In this document: positions 1-11,660 of the stretch, one piece after another | How positions within the stretch are numbered: the first letter of the stretch is position 1 | Layout of the letters: each line of letters starts with the position of its first letter | NCBI GenBank assembly: GCA_013399875.1 | Contig: VXAZ01004020.1 | Coordinates: 62,001-126,000 of the forward strand | Reading direction: 5' to 3' | Length of the DNA stretch: 64,000 bases | From: Gymnorhina tibicen | Taxonomy: Eukaryota; Chordata; Aves; Passeriformes; Artamidae | Notes under the pieces: generated by a model | Told to the model about the DNA's origin: nothing | Database searches by the model: none | What the model saw: the letters and a program-made list of their open reading frames with translations, nothing else | Program-made: the position numbers and the translations under genes

Positions 1-1814
1 AGCTAGTGAAGTTACCAATTAATATATGTGGTCTGAAAGATGACTGCAATATTTAATTTATGAATCAGAAAGCATGTTTTCATAAATATAATTATGTTTC
101 ACATGCATACATTCATGAATGAATGAATTACTAGCATATGAACATGTTCCATGTCTGGGTGTCTCTTCCTTTCTATGAAGGATAAAATTACCAATTCTAA
201 TATTGCCCAGATTCATGCAGAATATTTAAGCAAAGGTGCTCTAAGCACGTTTGCATTTACCCTTCTCAGGTGAGGAAGCATGCTTGCCTGGAATTCATAG
301 ATATTCTTTTGGAAAGGGAATATGATCAAATCCCTGAAGAATCCCCTTCCTGATATCTGGGGTATGAATAAACCAGTTCATGACACAGAAGAGCAAAGCA
401 TGGAAGAAATAGCTATGAGACCAGGTCCTTCAGCGGACTCAAGGTAGAATAAAGAACAAATAAGAGCTCAAAACCAGCAGTCTCATATTCTGAGAGAAAA
501 CACCCAGATACATAGAAATAGTGTGCTAGTGCCAAATGAGTCCAGTGGCCACAGAGGTTATTCTGTACCACCACAAGTCATTGCCAGGGGTGGGAGTGAG
601 GGGCTCTCCCTTCAGAGGAGAAGGGAGTTCCTTCTGGTGGGGAGAAAACGTGGTGGGGAAGAGCCAGTTACATTTTCACAGACTTTCAGTGTATATAATT
701 TCTTTGTCTTGTACCTCTTGTTATTAATATTGTAGCTATTACTGTTTGTTTTCTTATCTCATTGCTATTTCCAGTAAATTGTTCTTATCTCAACCTGTGA
801 TCTTTGCTTTTGTGCTTTCAATTGAAGGTGGAGAGGGAGCAAGCGGTGGCATGATTTTAGTGGGACTACTAAATTGGAGAATACCATTCCTAAACCATGA
901 CATACTTAATAAAATCCATCAGGATATTCTTGATAAAAGTCTTAACCTATGCTAAGTTGAAACTTATAAATGTAATAAACGTATGACACCAGCAACCATT
1001 TCCCTTTGTACTTTTTGATCAAGACAACCTAATATCAGATTTCTGTCTATTGTCCTTCAATATATTTGCATTGTGCTAACATGAGCAGGCTCATACAAGT
1101 TGTTGAAAGAGAGAAGAATTCACACTCCAGGAATGGAGCATAAGTGAGATGTGACCTGACAGTATGGGTAATTGGCTTTAAGAGAGTTGTGAGACTTTTC
1201 ACATAAGAGCAGAGGATAAGAAAAGGGGAAAACTGTGCTCTTCTGTTGAAAAATAAGGAGATTTTAAGATCTGTCTATCCTATCTATTTTTCTATTGTGT
1301 ATTTTTAAATTGACTCTTCATGAAAGAAAGACACTTGGTACTCTGACTCAATGCACAGTATTCTATCCACCAGCAGGTAATAGTTTTTCCATCTCACAGT
1401 TTTATTACACTCGTATTATTATAGTGATTTATTATTTCCATTTGTGTCACTTTTCTTGTAAGAAAAATAAATTGTAGGCTGACCAGTTCTGTGGCACAAA
1501 GAACTGTAGACAGGACAGGCAATCGGTGCTACTCAATTTTCCACGCTGGCTTTAGTCACTAATTTTTCTAACCATGTTACTTGTAATAAGTAGTAAAAAT
1601 ATTGATTAGACGTCAACCGAGGTAGTTCACAAACAGGCAGCGTTGGTTTGAAAACATAATAGAGAAAAGAAGTTGGAAAAGAAACATGGATATTCTAGTA
1701 GCATTCCTGAGAGTGTTAGTTGAAGACCTCATTAAAAAATCTAATAAAGACCTAATAAAAAAGAGGGTATTTTGAAGGCCAGTTCAAAACCCTGTATCTA
1801 TCAGATGAGAGTCA
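1..1814. other. AT-rich intergenic DNA, no gene seen
   Basis: Only short open frames occur, with no recognisable protein similarity. A few ATGA units (GAATGAATGAAT at about 117-128) are the only repeats noted. Confidence 0.6.
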
Positions 1815-3000
1815 ATCACAGAATGGTTGAGATTGGAAGCAACCTCTGGAGGACGCCTGATCCAACCTTCCTGCTCAAGCAGTGCTACTTATAGCCAACT
1901 GCTTAGGCATTTGAATATCTCCGAGAAGGGAGATTCCACAACCACTCTGAGCAGCCTGCGCCAGTGCACCATCAATCTCACAGTAAAAATGTTTTGTGAC
2001 GTTCAGACAGTACACCCTGTGTTTCAGTTTGTGCCCGTTGCCTCTGGTCCTGTTAGTGGGTCCCACTGAAAAGAGCCTGCCTTGGTCTCCTTTACACCCT
2101 CCCCTCAGGAATTTGTATATGTAGATGAGATCTCTCAAAGCCTTCTCTTCTCCAGGCTGAACAGTCCCAGATCTCTCAACCTTTCCACATAGGAAGTTTG
2201 CTCCACTTCCCTAATATTTTTAGTGGCCTTTCATGGGACTCTTTCTGGTATATCCATATCTCTTGTACTGGGGACCCCAGAACAGGACGCAGGTATGGCC
2301 TCATCAGTACTGAATAAAGAAGGATCACCTCCTCAGACTTGCTGACAATGCTTTGCCTGATTCAGCCTGGAATACCACTAGTCTTTTTTGCTGCAAGGGT
2401 ACATTCTTGGCTCTATCATAACTCCCAAGTCCTTTTTTACTCCCAGGTCTTTCTTTCCAGTGGGGTGACCCCAGCATCTGCTGCTGCACAGTCTTTTTCC
2501 TCCCCAGGTGAAGGGCTTTGCACCTTGTTGAATATCATGAGGCTCCTTTCAGCCCATTTCTCCAGCTTATCAAGGTACATTTGAATGGTAGCAGTCTTCT
2601 GGTGTTAACAGCTACTCTGCTCAGTTTTGTGTCATTTGCACACTTGCTAACAGTACTCTCAGTCCCACCATCCAGATCATTAAAGAAGAACTGAGCAGGA
2701 GCAGATCCTGCATTGTTATTTGGTGTACACCACTAGCTACTGGCCTCTAGCTAGACTTTATACTACTCATCACCACCCTCTGGATGTGATCATTCAACCA
2801 GTTTTCAGTTCACCTCACTGTCTGTGCATCCAGCCCATACTCCATCAACCCCTCTATGAGTATCTTACGAAAGACAGTGTTGAAAACCTTACTGAAATCA
2901 AGGTAGATCATATCTTTTGCTCTCCCTTCATCTGTTAAGAGAGTCATTTTATTATAGGAAGTCATCATGTTGGTCAAACATGATACAAGAATATTTCTTA
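1815..3000 (-). mobile_element. CR1 LINE, 5'-truncated, minus strand
   Basis: The plus strand is the reverse complement of a CR1 3' half. The 3' end is at the left, where CACAGAAT at 1817-1824 is the complement of the ATTCTGTG tail unit. Matching blocks run through phrases such as CCACTGAAAAGAGCCTG and TCTCCAGGCTGAACAGTCCC. Near the right end the minus strand still codes reverse transcriptase: IYLDFSKVFNTVF, then KILIEGLMEYGLDAQTV (about 2810-2940). The motif A catalytic Asp (in YLDFS) is kept, but the usual following AFD reads VFN. Further downstream the frame is broken. It is an old, dead, 5'-truncated copy of about 1.2 kb. The right boundary is soft, within about 40 bp. Confidence 0.93.
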
Positions 3001-4337
3001 ATATGTCCATCAAAACTGTCTTTTAATTTTTAGTGCTTAGTTCACATTTCAGAAGCTAAAAACATTAAAATAAGAACCAAAATGAATATACCACATAAGG
3101 TTTAAAGATACAGTTAAGCACCACCACTATATAAACCAAGAAAAATCTTTTTTTCATCTTAGTTACTGGAAATGAGATTCAAAATTTATTAGGGAAACAT
3201 CATGACAGGAACCTGGTTCTGATACATAAACCAGAGTTTTCAGGTTTGTGAGTTCTTGCCAGTACGTTGGTAACCTCAAGTCATAGTATCTCAAGTATTT
3301 AAGTTACGGAATTTCTTTCCTCGGTTTCTTAATTCTCCCCAAATGATTCACTGATTGGCCCCCAGTGTTCAGCAAGAAACATATTCTTAAGCTTGGTTGA
3401 TACTGCTTGATATGAATGTCCATTGCTGTTCTCTGTGCTTTCATGTCTACACTTAAAGTAAATCTTATTTTTTTCCCCTAGATATAATTTCAGGCTTGAG
3501 CAGTCCTTTGATCAATAGTACTGTCATCTGCAGCAGTATAAGTTCAAAGTATAAATTCAGTAATGGAGAAATGAAGTGCAGTTGTCCTGGTAAGATTGCA
3601 GACAATGAGATATAAATGGAGAAAGGGAGATCGGTGCAAAACAAAACAAAAATCTCAGTGCTGTACTCACTGTTTTTGTGCTACACTGTTGTTTACTTTT
3701 AGTTACTTATAAAGTATGGCAGGCCATCAGTCTAGTAATTAATTGTTGGATTTAACTTGTGATGGAGCAATACACATGAACATCTGATTTCAGTTACCTA
3801 AAAAATTCTACATATGAAGTAGTGCTTTGTTTACACTCATTCTATTTGGTGATGCATCTGTTGGGTTTTATCACGTAGCATGCACGTATTTTTGTAAAAT
3901 GAGTCAGTCTTTGCAATTGCCCAAAATTCTGTCTTCTGTTCTTTCAGTTCCTTCTTGTGCACTGTGTTATCGTAACCATTGCTTTTTCAATGTACTCTTT
4001 GTTCCCTTCGTCATAATCAAATCAGGAAAGTAATGATCAAGGTGTCTTCTATTTAGGAGAGGTGCTTTCATTTCCTGAAGAATTTATAAAAGTAGTAGCT
4101 GTAGATATCAGACTACAGCACATATTATATATTTTTACATTTTTACATTTTAGGTAATTATACATTTTTTTTCCAGACATGTTCTGTTTGTCTTCATTAC
4201 TCTACTTGACTTTGCAACTGTTTTATATAAGAGGAAGAAGAATGGGGAAAACAATCTTACTGAGAGCTTTCAAGAAAGCAGGAAATCAAGCCTGTGTCTC
4301 CCAGGCTGAAGATCCTAGCAACTTGTGACACTTTAAC
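3001..4337. other. AT-rich intergenic DNA, no gene seen
   Basis: Between the first CR1 and the CR1 tail scrap. The longest open frame (3827-4033, plus) is a run of hydrophobic and Cys codons with no recognisable similarity. Confidence 0.55.
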
Positions 4338-4384
4338 AGATGGACTCAATGATCTTAAAGGTCTTCCATTCTATGGTTCTATAC
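4338..4384 (+). mobile_element. CR1 LINE 3'-tail fragment, plus strand
   Basis: About 47 bp match the very end of CR1: GGACTCAATGATCTTAAAGG, then the tail units ATTCTATG (4368-4375) and GTTCTATA (4376-4383). Possible weaker CR1 similarity extends left to about 4300. It is a severely truncated insertion, immediately followed by a short duplicated A-rich segment. Confidence 0.85.
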
Positions 4385-4446
4385 TTATCATTCCCATTTA
4401 TTAAAAAAAACCCATCCCCTTTATCATTCCCATTTATTAAAAAAAA
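4385..4446 (+). repeat. Two-copy direct repeat, 36-bp period
   Basis: TTATCATTCCCATTTATTAA followed by an A-run occurs at 4385 and again at 4421, with CCC-containing sequence between. It begins at the last base of the CR1 tail scrap. It could be a local duplication by slippage or part of a target-site rearrangement. Confidence 0.85.
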
Positions 4447-7400
4447 AACCACCTCAAGATTTTGTCTTTATGGTGCCTTTTATGTTATCCGTTCCTAAAT
4501 AATGTTATAACAAACACATAGTTAGTATTACTGTGTGTTGAGGTTCTTGTTAGATTGTCAAAGCAACCCTACTCCACTAATTTTAAAAGAGGTGAAGCAT
4601 ATGTGGTACAGCTCTTCCCTACACTGAGATACTCTCAGCCATTTTATCCAGTGAAAACAAAACATTCTCTGCTTGATTCTTCTTGCTATACACATGAATA
4701 AAAAAATCTTTCCAGACTAGACCACATTGCATTCTCTAAGACAGTGATGCAATGTTAGTCCTCTCTAGCATATTTCAGCTCACCTTGTAATTTAGAGAGT
4801 TCATTTAATATCCTTTAGACACTACTGAAACCTTTCATTACATGTCTGAGGAGCTGAGGTCAGCAGTATTCTCTGAAGTTGCACAGCAGCATTGCTATTT
4901 ATGGTGATCAATAAAGTCAACACCAGTAAAAATGTTTTGCATCATATTGTCAACTCCTAATTTAATATTTTTTTTCCATTTGAGAAGTTTTTAAATTGGC
5001 CACAGCTTATTGCAGACATCTGTTTCTGTTTACCTGCAAATAATGAAAACCTTCTCTAGCTACATCCAGTAAAGGGACTTTATAGTGTACTAGGTATTTT
5101 TTATTTTGACCAATGAATTAGCTTAAAATTGCTTTCTTTACCTGAATCATGTGTTTCAGGTATTCCCACCAAGTATTTTTAGTGATAATTCCCCTTAAAG
5201 AAATTCTGAAAGAAAAATCAAAACTAGATCAGTAGCAACTGCACATTAGGATAAGATCAGGTCCAAATGCTGTTGAAAAGTTCAGTGTGATAAGGTCTGC
5301 AGTCAACAAAATGGAAAAGTATCTACTAGCAAGACAAATCCTACATATGAGGAGGGGATATAAAGAAAAAAAAAATTACAAATCTAAGACGGAAACAATC
5401 AGTGGCAGCTATTAGATTGAAAATAAAGTTTAGGGTGTTTTTTCATCATTTAATTTCTTTCAAACAGAACTGAAATTGGGTTGTTTGTTTTTTCTTACAT
5501 AAAATAAGACTTTTCATTTCTTATCTTTTGGAACTATTATGGCTGCCTTTCTCTTAAGTTTATGTTGGTCAGAGCTGGACTTCACAGACTTCCATGGACT
5601 CAGATTTGTTATGAAGTTTTGGCTGAAATGTTCTATCTGTCTGCATACATGTTCTTAAGGCATAAAAAAAGAGAAAGTTCAACCAAATTGTGTTCTCCTT
5701 TGTTTGCCACAGGCTAAAGGCTCAGTTGACATGTGATAATTTGTATATTATTCCAACTGAATTAAAAACAAAATCTCTCTTGATGGGTCTGAAAACTCTT
5801 GTAGGTACTCTTAGATACTTAGACTCCATTTAAAGAATTTGCTTGGAATACCAGCTGAGCTCTTTTGTACTTACACTCTAAGCACTCAAAGCTGAAGAAA
5901 AAGTGTGAGTTTTCAAATTTTCATACAGTAAGTGGAAAATCAAGTGGTTTAGAGTAAATTTTGAAGAAATAACAACACAAACCATGATAATGGTTTGATA
6001 AGACAGGTTAGCACATTTCAGCTGGGATCACTAAATCACTAAAAATGCCTTCAATCCAGCACCGTGTACAAGAGTGGTAGAGGTATTTGAGATATCTCTG
6101 TTCTCAGATACCTCAGGCTGAAAATTTGTGTTTCAGAGCATAGTCCTTTATTACTCTCTTTGAAAACTGACACTGACCATTCATTCTTTATTTCAAGGCA
6201 CCTCAGCACACTGTTTCAAGGCATGGTGTGCCGAGGTAGTGGGAGATAAAGATTTAGCAGGTATTTGTCTTATGAATGTTTGTGGCAGAAAGAAAATAAT
6301 GTTACACAGGAAGATCACAGACTTCCAAGGAGAATTTCCCCAGCAGGAAAAAACATACAGCCTGATGGTTAAACTTGGAAAAGGGAGATATTTAAAATAC
6401 CTCAGCCCAAGGAAGATGTTGAATTTGGATAATTTGAATTTGGTACTGGTGGATACCTTCAGCACCAGTCTTTATCCTCCAGTCCTCTACAGGTACTACA
6501 ATGTTATTACATATAATATGATATCCTCTGGCTAATGCGGATAATCTAACTAGGCCATTTTTTTCCCTTATGCAGTCTAAAACCATACTGAATAAGGCAT
6601 AACAGAATCTGTGAGTAGGTAAGATGCAAGCAGCTTGAGGCCAGTAATTGGACACTCAGATGTGGATCACAAAGCTCCTTTTGATTTGCATAGTTCTCTG
6701 TTCTAGTTTCCACCAAACAGTGACCTATTTAAATAAGGAGAAAAGAACATTAGGTCAATAGCGTATTTAATATGCTAATCATAAAAGATACTACAAAGGC
6801 CTTTCATTAATATATGTCACCACCCAGCGCTACCTACCTCATGACTAGTTTACAAGCATCTTGTTCAAGAAACAAGCAACTCTTCCTGGTTTAAATGTCA
6901 GTCAAGCAATGTTAGCATATGCTCTTCTTTCATACGTAGATAATTCTGCCAACACTATCATGGACACTAGAAACCATTATTTTGGAGAAAATTCCCCTTT
7001 GGTTCTCAATTCAAATATCTTCCACAACATATCAGCCTATTCCACTTTCTGGTATTAGTTTGACTGCATGCATAGCAATCATACAGAACTGTACCAGTTT
7101 TTCTGCATGACTAATGATCTCAAGCGAGCAGAGAGAGAGAGAGACAGCCACACCAACAACACGCCCACCATCTTTTTGCATAATATGTACTTTAAACTCA
7201 CCAATCTGTTCACGTACAGGGATTTTTCTTAAGTCATTGTAACCAAGAATTTTAAAGAGATAACATGGAAGGAAAATGACTGGCAGTAAAAAAGGAAAAA
7301 GAAACAAACAAGCTGGACAAAATTCCATTAAGCAAATGTACTGAGTCCAAATTACTTCTGTTCAGAGCTATTCAAACATTAATTCTAAAAAGGTGGAGCC

Positions 7401-10400
7401 ACTTTTCATGTTCACACAGTTGTGCAGTTGCTGACTGTACCAATTTTAAGAGCCATCAACTTACGTACCATAAAACAATGTATTCTGTTCCATCTAGTTT
7501 AGGATAAACTGGAATTTTCACATGTAATTCTAATAATATGTTACATAATACATAATATCTCATATGTTGTGTAGATTATATAAATATATATGTGTAATAT
7601 ATTTAGATATATAATTTTTTTTTTTTTTGATAAACTGAATAAGCACTCAGCCTTCCTGAAGCTCATCAGAACACATTCGCTGTTATTAAGCACCAACACA
7701 ATATAGAAATTGCATTCACCGGTTGCAGACATCCATCTTTGGAGGAGGAGTTTGCTATGACTTGAAGAGACTTGTATGACAGAGGAATTGCTCTGTACAA
7801 CATGACAAGGGACTGGCCATGCTCTGATTCCGGCTACTCATGGCCACTAAAGTTACAGCATGTGGCTCTGCAAAGAGAAGCCATAAGGTCACAAAAGTTT
7901 TCTGGGAATCTTACAACTTCTTTGAACTTTCTTCTTTAGCTCCAACTACTTTTATTTCATCATTAAAGGAGAGGATCAGAGGGAACCTGTTCAGTGGTAT
8001 AATTAAATGTATATGGAGTTAATCCATGTTTAATTTGAGCAACATTTACTCTTCATCTCATTGTTTTTCCGGGAACACCAGAAAGATAACTTTACCCAGC
8101 TACCACACTGCCATTGTGCTTCTTGCTTCATGTTTAGCAAATTCAACCACACATAAATTTTTAATTTATCTCAAGCTAAGGAGTTTTAAACTTCATTAGA
8201 AGTATTTCTTTATTTCAGCCAGCCTGCACTGCAGTATATACCTGGGAAGTTGGTGAGGACAGCGTGGAAAAAAATATATATATACATTGCAGTGATTGAA
8301 CATTTACCATAGTTGTCTATCTGTGGTCTGATTTTTAGACAGGAGGAAGCAAGCTGTGCCCAGAGTGCTAGGGGGTCATTATAACCCAAGGCCAAGGCCG
8401 ATCCATTTGTGGGAGAACATAAAACTGTGTTTCAGCCAGGTGAGGTCAGCTTTCACTTACCGCCTGGTCTGTGCTGGGCACAACTGAGGTTACCCCTCTG
8501 GATGTGCAGATTGCATGTGATTGGAAAACTGTTAAGAGACATATTGTTTGAAAGTCAGAACAGGAAACTTACTGAGAGGGGTGACTGAGGTCTTGCTATT
8601 TAAGTGCCTATTCCCTTCTGAGCTTTTGTGATGAACAGAGATAACCATCTGTGCTCAATTGCTAGTTATGGTTTTGTAACATCAGCATCTGCTGATAAAG
8701 AAAACAAGGGATTGTGTATCTGCAATAGCTGAAGCCTCATTTACCACATCAGAATTCACTTTCTAATTGTTCAGTTTTATTTTAGTCAGAGTACAGATGT
8801 TGTCACTCCTTCTGCTATCGGAAATTATCTAGACTAAGAAATCCTTAGAATGGTGTAATTGTTAGATTTTTGTGCTTGGATATTTTTTTCCCAATATATC
8901 CTGGATATATATAAACAAAAGTATAAATTTTGTCCTTCATGTTTCAAATAAATTAAAAGAAAAAATGTTTTCTAAAAAGTTGTTATTCTGTGTAACCACA
9001 CCCTCTCAGTCTAAAATGATAATTTTAGACAAGGGAGAGATGAAAGTGAAATCTCCTGGAAGATCACAGAACATATGGTTTTTTTGTGCCAGCTGTAAAA
9101 TATTAGTTCAGAATGTCTGCCTGTATGCTACTGAGAATTCTTGACAAATTTTAATATTGTAGCACATGATGTATTAAATCATAAAAAATCCGTTTCACTC
9201 AAGAATGGCTCGTAACCACACACCTGCACTAAACACAGTGTGCACCACTTTGATATAATGTAACTATTGGATACAAAGTGGTGTATTTCAGACTAAAAAT
9301 CCCTGTTAGGTTTGCCATGAACACAGTGGACAACTCAACAGAGTATGGTAGAACATATTCTCAGTGCCTGAAGTATCTTTTATTTAGGGAACTTCATTGC
9401 CACTGAAACTGCAACAACAGAGCGCTTGCATGACTGAGGAGAGTCAGCCTGGGTCTTCTGGGCTTGGTAGTTGGGGTTCATATCCAGTCATGTCACACCA
9501 GAGATGGTTACATGGAGAGTGGTTCAGTTGTCTCTGTATTGTGCTTCCAGGAGCCACAGTAACTGAAACACTATGTGAAAAGGTCTGAACTGGCTTGTAT
9601 AGACTTGTTAGGTAGAGATCCATATGGCAGGTGATGAGCATCTGTATTTCTTCAGAGCCCAAGCAGTCATCAAAATGTTGTACTCACACTTGTGCAATGC
9701 TGTCTGTAAGCACCTGTACGCCTGTGCGCAGTCTACACAGCACAGAGAGTCTGAAACTGAATAAACCATCATTGGGTTACTGATTTATTTAAAGAGCTTT
9801 CTAAAAGGAAATAGGAATACATTTTACATTTCACATCAATCATAATCTCTACAGTGAAGTCACTTCCCATCATTTTTCTTTGACAAAACAAACACAAACT
9901 AAAGAATAAATTGAATAACTTCATAAATTGAATAGCATCAGTAAAAAGACAAGATACTAGTCATTAACTATACAATGAATTAAATACTTTGGAGATTTTG
10001 GAGGGGTTAATTTTCTCGATGCTAGAAGATGAGGTAAAATAGACATGGTGAAACAATGAAGAGAAAGATAAATGTAAGAAGAATATCTTTGCAAAGGCAT
10101 CAGCAAAGGAAGCAACTGAAGTAGCAACCTAAAATATTATTTCATTAGAGGATTAGTGTAAACAAGAAAAATACTGGATAATTTAGAGAATAACAAGAAA
10201 ATCCATTTTTTATATTATGGCAGGGGTAGAGCCCCATGACACTCACTGATGAAAATGAGTATTTAAAAAATAGTTTGGTCAGTGTTAGAAATGAAAAGGT
10301 ATTGAGATTTCTGTCTCAAAACAAGAGTTTAAAGGGAAGACTTCAAGTAAAAGAGATGAATATATTAGGTAATTTTAGCAGACTTTTCACCTCCGGATCT

Positions 10401-11203
10401 CTGTTTCAAATTACAAGCAAAAAAATCATTACAATCTGAAGCTTGAAATAAATTTGCTTTTCTTAGTCCACTTGTTCCAAGTGAACATTTTTTCACATCA
10501 CACTTATTATTTTGAACAGAGAGGATCAAACTGACTTTGTTCCTGGATTAGTTTTTTACCCAGGAAATTTTTCCTCTAGGACAGGATGTACGTTACCTCT
10601 ATGAATAGAACTCTTCACTTTTGAGCTATCATTAAATATGATCTTACAAAAAAAAATTGAAAAGACTGGAGGGTTGCAATGAAAGTCCAAAAGGAATAGG
10701 ACTCAATGCAGTTCAGTTTAACACAAAGTAAAGACTTATAGACAGGAATAAAATTGTTTTCAGGAGGATCTGTACAAACAGTAGGATAGCTGAAAATAAG
10801 GACAAAGAAGAGCATAGACACCTTGAGGAAATTTTCTGCTTTCAGAAAAAGGAAATTTCCATGCAATGATACACAGAATTGCAGTAGTTTGGAACATTAT
10901 AATAGTTTCCATCTCTTCTGTATCCTCAGTTTGGTCTTAGCTGGAGGTCAGTAACATTTTAACTTGATGCAACTCTTCCTTCTGCTCCAATATAAGGTCT
11001 GATTATAAGTGTGCTGAAAAATAACCTAAACCAAGGTGTGGCATTGCTGCTTGCATACGCATAGGCTGTCAAAAAAATTTGTTCAACTGAAATATTTCAC
11101 TCACTAAAGAAACAGGTGAAAACTCTGTGTCACCATTAACTTCTTTTTTGACAGTATATTTTATATTTTAACTCCACATTTTCTTGCAAAAGTTTCATGT
11201 AGC
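4447..11203. other. AT-rich intergenic DNA, no gene seen
   Basis: Holds only short overlapping frames on both strands, an AG microsatellite at 7130, a T run at about 7615 and a short TA run at about 8274. No exon, RNA gene or recognised repeat. Confidence 0.55.
7130..7144. repeat. (AG)n microsatellite
   Basis: Uninterrupted AG dinucleotides, about seven units. Confidence 0.9.
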
Positions 11204-11660
11204 ATGTCCAAAGAAGGGCAACGATGCTGGTGAACTGTCTGGAGCACAAATCTTATGAGGAGCAGCTGAAGGAGCTGGAGTTGTTTAGCCTGGAGAAAAG
11301 GAGGCTCAGGGGAGACATTATTGCTTTCTACAACTCTCTGAAAGGAGGCTGCAGCTGAGAGGCATTGATCTATTCTCCCAGGTAACCAGTGACAGGACAA
11401 GAGGAAATGGGCTCAAGGTGTGTGGGGGAAAGTTTAGATTGGATATTAGGAAACATTTTTACACTGAAACAGTGGTCAGGCATTGAAATAGGCTGCCCTG
11501 GGAAGCAGTGGAATCATTATCCCTGTACGTGTTCAAAAGGCATATGGATGTGGCACTCAGGAAAATGGTTTAGCAGTGAACACGGTGGTGCTGGGTAACG
11601 ATTGGACACCTCAGTGATCCTAGAGGTCTTTTTCAAGCTTCATGATTCTATGATTCTGTG
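11204..11660 (+). mobile_element. CR1 LINE 3' end, plus strand
   Basis: A 457-bp CR1 3' terminus begins near AAAGAAGGGCAACGATGCTG. Decayed ORF2 C-terminal coding follows ([20 protein letters not shown], then LRGDIIAF), with stops and frame changes afterwards. The element ends with two exact tail units, ATTCTATG and ATTCTGTG, at 11645-11660. It differs in sequence from the other CR1 copies here and is probably a different subfamily. Short open frames in this interval are remnants of the LINE. Confidence 0.93.
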
